A DNA stretch of 61,501 nucleotides from UBA1723 sp045642085. Lineage in GTDB: Bacteria > Bacteroidota > Bacteroidia > Bacteroidales > Paludibacteraceae. A model generated the notes under the pieces. It made no database searches and was not told where the DNA came from. It saw nothing but the letters and a program-made list of their open reading frames with translations. Below, piece by piece: positions 18,163 through 25,369 of this stretch. Made by a program: the position numbers and the translations under genes. Every line of letters begins with the position of its first letter. The first letter of the stretch is position 1. The stretch lies in assembly GCA_045642085.1 (NCBI GenBank), contig JAZUIF010000047.1:1-61501 (forward strand), given 5' to 3'.

Positions 18163-19623
18163 ATGCCTACTTCCAAATCTGCAAAGGCTCGTATGCAGGA
18201 GGCTGTCAAGCATGCCCACGAATCAGGCAACAGCTTCCTTGCCAATGAAATCACGGCGAACGTTATGGTCGGAACAACGATGATGATCATTTTCGCCGTT
18301 ATGCTGATTTGTCTGCTTCTCAATGAGGTCGGAGTTTTCACTGCCGACAAGGTCATTATGCGCTGGGCAGTACTTCTCGCGTCGGTCGTGGAGGTCCCGA
18401 TTACCGTACTTAACTCCATTTACGTCGGGACGAAGAAATGGCTGAGAATCCCGCTTATGGTCGATCTGATTCTCGTCTGTGCCATTCTCTCGGCGGCACT
18501 CGGACATAATATCACGCTCGTGATGGTCTTCCCGCTGGTCGTCAGCACTCGCTATTTTGATGAAAAGTATACGCGCAACGTCGCCATTCTGACGGCGGCA
18601 GTCTTTGCTGTTGCGGGGATTGCCGGCGGTTTCCTCGGAATCGTGAATCTGAATATGCTTCATTTCCCGAAGGACGTATCTCTTTCTGTTGCCGCCGGCG
18701 AGAAACTGCGCGACGCGATTTCCGCAGCTGATATTGACCGCGCTTATTACACAAAGGAATTGTTCTTCAACGATTTTCTTCCCCGGTGCATTGTCTTCCT
18801 TTGCCTTTCTGTGTCAGCCCGTTACGTGGCAAGCCGAGGCAAACGGATGATCGAAATGCAGGCGGAAAATGCGGAAAAGACCGCACGCATATCAACAGAG
18901 CTTGATCTGGCGACGAAGATCCAGACCAGTATGCTCCCATGCATTTTCCCCGCGTTCCCGGATCATGAGAATATCAAGCTCCGTGCCGTATATCACCCCG
19001 CTAAAGAGGTCGGCGGCGATTTTTACGACTATTTCAAAATCGACGATACCCATGTGGGCGTTTTGATCGCCGACGTTTCCGGTAAGGGCGTCGGTGCGGC
19101 GCTTTTCATGACGATTTCCAAAACGGTATTGAAGAATCAGCTTCAGCTCGGCATTTCGCCTGCGGAGGCACTGACAAACGCCAACCGTCAGCTTTGCGAA
19201 AACAACGACGCGGGTCTTTTCGTTACCTGCTGGGCGGGCGTGTATGATACCGAATCAGGTATTCTGACCTTTGTGAACGCGGGACATAATCCTCCCGTTC
19301 TTCTCAAAAACGGCGAGAAAGCTGAGTTTATCAAGCAGAGAAGCGGATTTGTGCTTGCGGGACTTGAGGGGTACCGGTATAAGCAGGAGGAAATCAGGCT
19401 TTCGGCGGGAGATGAGATGTTCTTCTACACCGACGGCGTGACCGAAGCCACGAATGCCGAAAACCAACTGTACGGGGACGCCAGACTCCTTGAATGCCTT
19501 GACAGGTGCGGAGGGCAGGACGTTTCCGATCAGCTCGACACGGTTAAGAAAGATATTGATGCTTTTGTCGATGACGCACCTCAGTTCGACGATATTACCA
19601 TTATGGCGATGAGAATTTCGTGA
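18163..19623 (+). CDS. Membrane-bound SpoIIE/RsbU-type PP2C phosphatase
   Basis: 486 residues with AAGGAGAA upstream. The N-terminal ~240 residues contain about six hydrophobic segments (for example MMIIFAVMLICLLLNE and VFAVAGIAGGFLGIV) and a short coiled linker. Residues about 255-486 are a PP2C-type phosphatase: LATKIQTSMLP, GGDFYDYF, IADVSGKGVGAALFM, NAGHNPP, FYTDGVTEA, FDDITIMAM. All the expected metal-binding Asp are present. It should dephosphorylate the STAS protein in response to something sensed at the membrane. No separate sensor domain is visible. Confidence 0.9.
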   Translation: MPTSKSAKARMQEAVKHAHESGNSFLANEITANVMVGTTMMIIFAVMLICLLLNEVGVFTADKVIMRWAVLLASVVEVPITVLNSIYVGTKKWLRIPLMVDLILVCAILSAALGHNITLVMVFPLVVSTRYFDEKYTRNVAILTAAVFAVAGIAGGFLGIVNLNMLHFPKDVSLSVAAGEKLRDAISAADIDRAYYTKELFFNDFLPRCIVFLCLSVSARYVASRGKRMIEMQAENAEKTARISTELDLATKIQTSMLPCIFPAFPDHENIKLRAVYHPAKEVGGDFYDYFKIDDTHVGVLIADVSGKGVGAALFMTISKTVLKNQLQLGISPAEALTNANRQLCENNDAGLFVTCWAGVYDTESGILTFVNAGHNPPVLLKNGEKAEFIKQRSGFVLAGLEGYRYKQEEIRLSAGDEMFFYTDGVTEATNAENQLYGDARLLECLDRCGGQDVSDQLDTVKKDIDAFVDDAPQFDDITIMAMRIS

Positions 19624-19874
19624 ACTGAAAACGCCAAAGGAACAAAAAAGAATGAAATTGTCAATCTCGGAAAAAAGATAAACGTAATATCGCATGGATG
19701 TGATATTACGAATCTTTCGAAGTATCAGAAGATGGTACTGACAAAAAGACAGAAAATGTTTTAACTGGCGAAGAATAATCTATAAACCTTTACGGCAGGG
19801 GACATCACAAAAACCTGCCGCATCCTGCGTAGCGGAGTATGTGTTCATAGTTAAAAAAAAGGCGGTGTTTTACG
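19624..19874. other. Gap with two hairpins before the MATE-ATPase gene
   Basis: No gene seen. Two hairpins are present: a perfect 9-bp stem CGTAATATC/GATATTACG (19683-19691 with 19702-19710), and CGGCAGG/CCTGCCG (19793-19799 with 19814-19820). Neither has a strong T tract. They could be part of a 5' leader of the next gene. Confidence 0.4.
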
Positions 19875-21671
19875 GTGTTTTTCAAAAAAGAAATAAACAA
19901 AAACGCCAGATGGTCAGTGGTTGATAACATGTTTGCATCCTTGGCATTTGCCGGGATGATAATTGAATTTTCACAGGTCGGGTCCGGTTTTATCGACGGT
20001 CTCATTATCAGCCGTTTTCTCGGGTCCGAGATGATGGCTGCTGAGGGTATTGCGTATCCCATTTTCAGCATTGTCGGGGTTATCAGCGGGCTGATAGCAA
20101 CCGGAATGCAGGTTACGTGTTCTCAGCTTGTCGGAAGAGGGAAGATCAAAGATGTCAACCGTTTTTTCAGTCAGTCGTTTTGGTTTGGCGGTGTGCTGTC
20201 TGTAATAGGAGCACTGCTCACGATTCTTTTTGCAAGACAGTTTGCAGTTTTGCTCGGAGCATCCGGAAATGCACAGTCACTCGCTCTGCCAGCTTCGCAG
20301 TATCTCACGGGTATTGCCGTCGGAATTCCGGCTCTGGTCATTGTGGCGATTCTCAGTCCGGCACTGCAGATCGACAGCGGACGCAAGATCATTCAAACGG
20401 GTGCGATCGTCGGATCGGTTGCCGATGTTGTTTTGGATCTCATCGCAGTCCGGCTTGGTTGGGGACTATTGGGAATCGGGCTTGCTACTGCAGTTTCATT
20501 TTATTTGAATCTGCTCTATTTATGCCTGTATTTCTTAAAAAAAGAGCGTATGATTCGTTTTGTAAAGCCTGACGTTCCGCTGAAGGATTTCTGCAAAATG
20601 TTACTCAACGGAACGGAAAAGGCAACTAAACGCCTTGCAAACGTGATCCGTCCCGTATTCCTCAACAACATTATCATTGCGTATGGCGGAGCGGCGGCAA
20701 TGAGCGCACTTTCCATCCGGAACAGTATAGGTAATTTCACGGATATTTCCGCATCAGGAATCGCTGCCGCGGTATCGCTTCTCACTGGACTCTATTTCGG
20801 GGAAATGAATGAAGAAGCGATCGGCGAAGTCAAGGAAAGAGAATGGAAATACGTTGTATCATTTTCATCCGTTATTTGCGCCGTTTTGCTCATTTTTGCA
20901 AAACCGATCGCAAGTATATATGCGGATAATGATGCTGTAATGGGATATGTTGTCTTTGCCATACGGATGCTTGGTCTGCAGATCGGGCTTCAGGCATTGC
21001 TGAAGAGCCGTATTTCTTACCTTCAGGCAACCAGCCGCATTGTCAATATGAATCTTTTGCTGTTTGCCTCTCAGCTTGTCCTTATTATTGTCAGTGCGTT
21101 TACACTTGGACAACTCTTCGGTGTTTACGGTATCCTTTCAAGCTTTGTTGTAAGTGATGCACTGTCACTGATCTCGGTCTATGTTTATTATCAGATAAAG
21201 TCGCGTAAGTTCCTGCCGGACAAGAAGGGATTGTTAAATCTGCCCGCTGAATATTATCTGAAACCGGGCGATGTTATTTCTCTCGATATACGGGATATAG
21301 ATGACGCTGTATTAACCAGTGAACAAATTCAGCTGTTCTGCAAGGGTCACGGATTTGATTCAAAAACATGTTATTATGCATCACTTGCCTTTGAAGAAAT
21401 CGCTTCGAATATAATAAAATACGGTTTTCCGCATAATAAAAATAAAGATCCAATAATCGATTTGAGAGTTGTTGCGTCAACACACACACTTGTCATGCGA
21501 ATACGTGATAATTGCCCGCATTTTGACATTACAAAGAGCATCGCTGAGGTAAATGAAAGCAATGATCCGACGTTTGGGCTCGGAATCAGAGTCACCAGCA
21601 AAATTGCCAAAAACATCGAATATACACACGCTTTTGAAACGAACAATATCATTATTACATATAACAGATAA
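19875..21671 (+). CDS. MATE-family transporter fused to an RsbW-like ATPase domain
   Basis: 598 residues from a GTG start (19875); upstream AGGCGG is a weak site. Residues 1 to about 455 are a MATE/MOP transporter with about 12 hydrophobic segments; the first half has QVGSGFIDGLIISRFLG and an ATGMQVTCSQLVGRG loop, as in MATE proteins. After a short linker, residues about 475-598 form a GHKL ATPase domain: N box LAFEEIASNIIKYGF, a G1-like RIRDNCPHFD in which the usual Gly is Cys, and G2 FGLGI. It lies beside the STAS/RsbW/SpoIIE genes and the RiPP cluster. It may be a regulated exporter, possibly of the peptide product; the link is inferred. The fusion is unusual. Confidence 0.85.
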   Translation: MFFKKEINKNARWSVVDNMFASLAFAGMIIEFSQVGSGFIDGLIISRFLGSEMMAAEGIAYPIFSIVGVISGLIATGMQVTCSQLVGRGKIKDVNRFFSQSFWFGGVLSVIGALLTILFARQFAVLLGASGNAQSLALPASQYLTGIAVGIPALVIVAILSPALQIDSGRKIIQTGAIVGSVADVVLDLIAVRLGWGLLGIGLATAVSFYLNLLYLCLYFLKKERMIRFVKPDVPLKDFCKMLLNGTEKATKRLANVIRPVFLNNIIIAYGGAAAMSALSIRNSIGNFTDISASGIAAAVSLLTGLYFGEMNEEAIGEVKEREWKYVVSFSSVICAVLLIFAKPIASIYADNDAVMGYVVFAIRMLGLQIGLQALLKSRISYLQATSRIVNMNLLLFASQLVLIIVSAFTLGQLFGVYGILSSFVVSDALSLISVYVYYQIKSRKFLPDKKGLLNLPAEYYLKPGDVISLDIRDIDDAVLTSEQIQLFCKGHGFDSKTCYYASLAFEEIASNIIKYGFPHNKNKDPIIDLRVVASTHTLVMRIRDNCPHFDITKSIAEVNESNDPTFGLGIRVTSKIAKNIEYTHAFETNNIIITYNR

Positions 21672-21809
21672 ATCCCGCTTGTTCTGATAAAATCAATCAA
21701 AGCCGTGAATCAAAAATTTGCGAAGTTGTTCCGAATCGGAACGGTGACCGTGCCCGCAACTATAACATGCTTTCATACAAGAGATTTTGAGTAGTATAGT
21801 ACCAAGAAA

Positions 21810-21848
21810 AAAACACCCGATTTGATTTTTTGTCAAACCGGGTGATTT
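21810..21848 (-). terminator. Terminator of the PrsW gene
   Basis: CACCCGATTTGA (21814-21825) pairs with TCAAACCGGGTG (21833-21844) with one mismatch. On the minus strand it runs into seven T, right after the stop of the PrsW-like gene. Confidence 0.75.
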
Positions 21849-21856
21849 CATTTTCC

Positions 21857-22489
21857 TTATTTCTTCTTTTCCTCCGTCTTATTCAGCAGAACAAGCACGG
21901 GGATGAAGGTGATGACCGGCAACAAAAAGCCGACAAGCTGATGAGAGGACTGGACGAGGGTGTTATATACCGAGTGGTAGATCATCGCTACAGCCAAAAG
22001 CGCGGTCGTGCCGGTGTAGAACAGTTTGCGTCTTGTATGCACAAAGGTCATGCCGTAGCCGACGGCGAGAGTGCAGACGCCGTGCATCATTCCGGCACCG
22101 AAGCCGCGGATGAGGGCGTTTACCACCGATACGGAATATGCCGCACCGCCGAGAATAAATGCGTTTTCAAGTACCGCGAAGCCGACACCGACAAGGATCG
22201 AGCATTCGAGCAATGTCCTCTTTTTCGGCTTAAACATAAAGGCATAAACGAGGATGGGCAATGCCTTGAATACTTCCTCAAAAAGCGGGGTAAAATTAGA
22301 TGTGTAATACTGTCTGTCAAACGGCAGCATCTTCATAATGATCGCGCTGAACTCGCCGCAGAACAGGCACACCACCGTGCCGAGAAAGAGGAAGGTCAGC
22401 AGTGTTCTTGCCTTGCCTTTGCAGACGAACAATGTCATCAGTAAGGGTGCGGCGAAAGAGATAAACAGAATTAAATTCAGATTCCCCAT
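21857..22489 (-). CDS. PrsW-like intramembrane metalloprotease
   Basis: About 210 residues from ATG 22489 (MGNLNLILF), with AAAGGGGG upstream; the longer frame back to 22642 is inside the neighbouring gene. Seven or eight hydrophobic segments. It shows the PrsW marks: FEEVFKALP (EExxK), FAVLENAF, a His in MMHGVC and a second His in YHSVYN. PrsW proteases cut membrane anti-sigma factors in other Firmicutes. Its start overlaps the end of the upstream membrane gene by 13 bases. The anti-sigma target, if any, is not visible. Confidence 0.8.
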   Translation of the reverse strand: MGNLNLILFISFAAPLLMTLFVCKGKARTLLTFLFLGTVVCLFCGEFSAIIMKMLPFDRQYYTSNFTPLFEEVFKALPILVYAFMFKPKKRTLLECSILVGVGFAVLENAFILGGAAYSVSVVNALIRGFGAGMMHGVCTLAVGYGMTFVHTRRKLFYTGTTALLAVAMIYHSVYNTLVQSSHQLVGFLLPVITFIPVLVLLNKTEEKKK

Positions 22490-23157
22490 TTTTTCGCCCC
22501 CTTTACTGCACACAGCGAAAGACCAAGCACCGACAATGACATTGCAACGGAAAGAATACCGCTGACGGTGCTGTTCTGAGATGCCGAGCAGATGACATAC
22601 GCGGCAGTGACCGCATAAAAGACCAGTGCCGAAAAATTGCAAGGCTTTGTTGCCCGCAGGAACTCAAACGGATCCATCGGCAAAAGAATGTGCTTTAAGT
22701 TGAAATAGGATGCAGGCAATGCCGGAATGAGCATCACGAGCCACATCACCGCACAGAACATATCCTTGTCTTTCCACGAAAGGAACGCAAGAGCGGCAAG
22801 CACCGCCATAATAACGGGAGCATTTATCGAACTCGCCCGTGCCTTGCCGGAGCCTCTGCCGTCATCAACGATTTTATCCAGCGTGCCGAAGTTGGCGGAA
22901 AGCAGAAAGAAGTTACAGCCGAAAATGCCGAACATACCGATACTGACAGCCGCCGTCACATCACACCACAGATTGACCACATAGGACAACTGTTCGATGG
23001 CAAAGCACCCCGCCGCACAGACGAGGATTTGCAGATACATCGGCTTTTTCTTTTTGAATAATTTTGCCACACCGTAACCGAAAGCAAATGCCGCGATCAG
23101 AAACGATGCAAGAGGGAAAAACAATGCATAATTCATAATGCATAATTCATAATGCAT
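22477..23157 (-). CDS. Polytopic membrane protein of unknown function (start at the junction)
   Basis: Up to 226 residues with about seven hydrophobic segments, a basic KLFKKKKP loop near residue 35, and no motif I recognise. It overlaps the PrsW gene by 13 bases, so the two are probably one operon. The first ~12 codons (MHYELCIMNYAL) are encoded by the ATAATGCATAATTC repeat at the junction of the two genome parts, so the true start is uncertain. Met at 23136 is an alternative, and the native start may have been lost. Confidence 0.6.
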   Translation of the reverse strand: MHYELCIMNYALFFPLASFLIAAFAFGYGVAKLFKKKKPMYLQILVCAAGCFAIEQLSYVVNLWCDVTAAVSIGMFGIFGCNFFLLSANFGTLDKIVDDGRGSGKARASSINAPVIMAVLAALAFLSWKDKDMFCAVMWLVMLIPALPASYFNLKHILLPMDPFEFLRATKPCNFSALVFYAVTAAYVICSASQNSTVSGILSVAMSLSVLGLSLCAVKGAKKWGI

Positions 23158-23160
23158 AAT
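23122..23160. repeat. Short direct repeat at the genome junction
   Basis: The unit AATGCATAATTCAT recurs about 2.5 times from 23122 to 23160. To its left all genes look Clostridial. To its right, the GTAGAGACGC Bacteroidales repeat appears at 23211. A related palindromic stretch (ATAATGCATTATGAATTACG) lies at 36046-36065 in the Bacteroidales part. Confidence 0.8.
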
Positions 23161-23210
23161 TGTCGGTATGTGCCAACGATGGAATTCATGCCGACGTTGA
23201 ATTACATCTC

Positions 23211-23237
23211 GTAGAGACGCACGGACGTGCGTGTGAC
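23211..23237. repeat. Dispersed intergenic repeat, copy 1
   Basis: GTAGAGACGCACGGACGTGC followed by GTGTGAC. Related copies are at 39149-39175 and 47648-47671. It marks this side of the junction as belonging to the Bacteroidales genome. Confidence 0.65.
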
Positions 23238-23293
23238 TATTCCTATAACGTACACGTTATTCCTACATGGAGATGGTTGTTGGATAAATAATT

Positions 23294-24685
23294 TTATTCA
23301 AACAGCGATAACAAATGGAATTTTTCGCAGATTCCAAGCACAAATACCGTCATTATGATAAGTGGAAGGACGTATGTAAGATAACTGTTCATCCATGTCT
23401 TGAAATGAACACCGTCACCTGTATTTGCTTCTTCGTAGAATCCCTTTATTCCCCATCCATATCTGCTTGTACAGAACAAACAGAAGACCATGCCTCCTAA
23501 TGGAAGAATACAGTACGAAACGATGAAATCCTCAACGTCGAGGATTGTTCCTCCGAATACTTTTAGCCAATCCCATGTCCACTCGTTGAATCCCAATACA
23601 CATGGAACTGATAGTATGGAGATGATGAAGAAATTATAAAGTGCTGATTTTTTACGACTCCATTCAAACTGCTCTGAGCAACATGTGATGATATTCTCAA
23701 ATACGGCGATTACTGTCGACAATGAGGCAAACGACATGAAGATGAAGAACATTGCTCCCCAGAATTGTCCTAATGGCATACGGTTGAACACCTCTGGAAG
23801 CGTTACGAACAACAATCCTGGTCCTGCATTTGGCTGAACATTGTAGGCGAAACAGGCAGGGAAGATGATTAGTCCAGCCACGATTGCAACTGCTGTGTCG
23901 AGCAATGCGATTGTGATACCTTCCTTCAGGATTGTGTTTGTCTTCTTCATGTAGCTACCAAAGATTGCCATTGAACCGACACCGATACTTAGTGTGAAGA
24001 AAGCGTGGGACATGGCATTATAGACCACGTTGAAGATTCCTATCTCTTTCATGCGATCGATGTTCGGAACGAGATAAAACTCAAGTCCGGCAGATCCGCC
24101 GTCGAGCATGACGCTATTTATTGCCAACACTACCATTATTCCAAGCAGTATCAGCATCAATGTTTTTGAGATTCTCTCAACACCTTTTATCAATCCGTAG
24201 CCGACAGAAAAACTTCCTATAAACACAACTAAAACCATCCACATACACATTGTAGATGGATTGTTGAGTAAGGCATTAAACTGTTCTCCTGTGTATCCTG
24301 AAGGCATCTCACCAGCGAAAGTGCCTTTAGCGGTAGAGTAGATGTAGTGAAGCATCCAGCCAGCCACAGTCGTATAGAACATCATAAGCAGGTAGCTTCC
24401 TATCAGCGACACCCATCCTTGGGCATGCCATTTCATGCCCTCTGGCTCCAGATGCTTAAATGCTTTGATTGGCGAAAGACGTGAGGCACGGCCGACTCCA
24501 AGCTCCATACAAAGTACGGGGATTCCTAATAGAAGTAGGAATACGAAATATATCAATACGAAGATTCCACCACCACTCATTCCTGTGATGTAAGGGAATT
24601 TCCACACGTTACCGATACCGATAGCACATCCTGCGGCAACGAGGATGAAACCAAGTCGTGATGATAATAGCTCGCGTTCTTTCAT
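23294..24685 (-). CDS. Sodium-dependent transporter of the SLC6/NSS family
   Basis: 463 residues, about 11-12 membrane segments. The TM1 signature AAGCAIGIGNVWKFPYITG carries the residues that bind sodium and substrate in LeuT-like transporters, and FFTLSIGVGSMAIFGSYM matches TM6. Members import amino acids or other amines with sodium; the substrate here cannot be told. It starts close to a Bacteroidales-type -7 box on the minus strand (24727-24734) and is divergent from tRNA-Ser. Its 3' end lies about 130 bases from the join between the two genome parts. Confidence 0.9.
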   Translation of the reverse strand: MKERELLSSRLGFILVAAGCAIGIGNVWKFPYITGMSGGGIFVLIYFVFLLLLGIPVLCMELGVGRASRLSPIKAFKHLEPEGMKWHAQGWVSLIGSYLLMMFYTTVAGWMLHYIYSTAKGTFAGEMPSGYTGEQFNALLNNPSTMCMWMVLVVFIGSFSVGYGLIKGVERISKTLMLILLGIMVVLAINSVMLDGGSAGLEFYLVPNIDRMKEIGIFNVVYNAMSHAFFTLSIGVGSMAIFGSYMKKTNTILKEGITIALLDTAVAIVAGLIIFPACFAYNVQPNAGPGLLFVTLPEVFNRMPLGQFWGAMFFIFMSFASLSTVIAVFENIITCCSEQFEWSRKKSALYNFFIISILSVPCVLGFNEWTWDWLKVFGGTILDVEDFIVSYCILPLGGMVFCLFCTSRYGWGIKGFYEEANTGDGVHFKTWMNSYLTYVLPLIIMTVFVLGICEKFHLLSLFE

Positions 24686-24726
24686 ATTTATTGCCTATAA
24701 TTGTCTTGTTTAATTATGATTTTCTG

Positions 24727-24734
24727 CAAAAATA
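24727..24734 (-). promoter_or_regulatory. -7 box for the NSS transporter
   Basis: On the minus strand this reads TATTTTTG followed by C, matching the TAnnTTTG element of Bacteroidetes promoters, about 45 bases before the ATG. Confidence 0.6.
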
Positions 24735-24760
24735 CCAAAAAATTAAAAAAAACAACAGAA

Positions 24761-24794
24761 TTGTTTGCAAGTAATGAAAAAAGCGCTACCTTTG
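24761..24794 (+). promoter_or_regulatory. Promoter of tRNA-Ser
   Basis: TTGTTTG (24761-24767), 19 bases, TACCTTTG (24787-24794): a near-ideal Bacteroidetes promoter about 30 bases before the tRNA. Confidence 0.85.
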
Positions 24795-24825
24795 CACTCG
24801 CAATCGGGAAACAACACCGAGGATT

Positions 24826-24912
24826 GGTGAGGTGGGTGAGTGGCTGAAACCACCAGTTTGCTAAACTGACGTACGGGCAACCGTACCACGAGTTCGAATC
24901 TCGTCCTCACCG
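24826..24912 (+). tRNA. tRNA-Ser (GCT)
   Basis: 87 bases. The acceptor stem GGTGAGG (24826-24832) pairs with CCTCACC (24905-24911), with discriminator G. The anticodon loop TTTGCTAAA gives GCT. A long variable arm, as expected for class II Ser, and a GTTCGAATC T loop are present. CCA is not encoded. Confidence 0.95.
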
Positions 24913-24913
24913 C

Positions 24914-24947
24914 AAAAGAGAAACTGATAATTCGGTTTCTCTTTTTG
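24914..24947 (+). terminator. Terminator of tRNA-Ser
   Basis: AAAAGAGAAAC (24914-24924) pairs with GTTTCTCTTTT (24935-24945) and ends in T, directly after the tRNA. Confidence 0.85.
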
Positions 24948-25003
24948 TTTTAAACAATTCAGGATTTGGAATTTGGAATTCGTAATTGTCGTTACAAGCC
25001 AAC

Positions 25004-25129
25004 GTTAGGGTTAGGGTTGACGTTGACCTTGACGTTAACGTTGACCTTGACCTTGATGTTAACGTTGACCTTGACCTTGACGTTAACGTTGACCTTGACC
25101 TTGACGTTAACGTTGACGTTGACGTTAAC
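25004..25129. repeat. Hexamer satellite: 21 units of [GC]TT[AG]xx
   Basis: Exactly 21 tandem hexamers, starting with two GTTAGG and continuing as GTTGAC, CTTGAC and GTTAAC. A 24-base higher-order unit GTTAAC-GTTGAC-CTTGAC-CTTGAC recurs three times with small changes. No frame here looks like a real protein; the apparent ORFs are Thr/Leu or Val/Asp repeats. Confidence 0.92.
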
Positions 25130-25315
25130 CTTCAACCCTCAACCTTCAACCCTCAACCTTCAACCTTCAACCTTCAACCTTCAACCTTCAACCTTCAACC
25201 CTCAACCATTAACCATTAACCTTCAACCCTCAACCATTAACCATTAACCTTCAACCCTCAACCTTCAACCCTCAACCCTCAACCATTAATCATTAATCGT
25301 TAATCATTAATCAAA
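25127..25315. repeat. Heptamer satellite: 26 units of AACCxxx
   Basis: It joins the hexamer array with no gap. Twenty-six tandem heptamers (AACCTTC, AACCCTC, AACCATT, then AATCATT and AATCGTT) run from 25127 to 25308, followed by AATCAAA. The change from period 6 to period 7 happens inside a shared AACC. It ends at the terminator of the CotH-like gene. Confidence 0.92.
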
Positions 25316-25348
25316 AAAGTCTGCCTAATTATCTTAGACAGACTTTTT
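25314..25348 (-). terminator. Terminator of the CotH-like gene
   Basis: AAAAAGTCTG (25314-25323) pairs with CAGACTTTTT (25339-25348), with further pairing CTAA/TTAG in the loop region. The poly-A left arm gives a T run on the minus strand. Confidence 0.82.
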
Positions 25349-25369
25349 ATAATTTTCAGATTGAGGCTC

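Noticed and set aside
21728..21742. GTTCCGA-A-TCGGAAC palindrome after the MATE-ATPase gene
   Set aside because: No T tract and no nearby start to regulate, so no role can be supported.
21830..22444. A 204-codon plus-strand frame opposite the PrsW-like gene
   Set aside because: The minus strand has a clear membrane protease with motifs; this frame is charged and featureless.
23211..23237. Attachment site of a mobile element explaining the junction
   Set aside because: No integrase or tRNA end is found at the join, and the repeat occurs elsewhere in the Bacteroidales part.
24966..25247. Frames encoding long Thr-Leu or Val-Asp repeats
   Set aside because: They are readings of the hexamer/heptamer satellite, with no start signals.
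25004..25315. CRISPR array
   Set aside because: Units are 6-7 bases with no spacers, so this is a satellite repeat.
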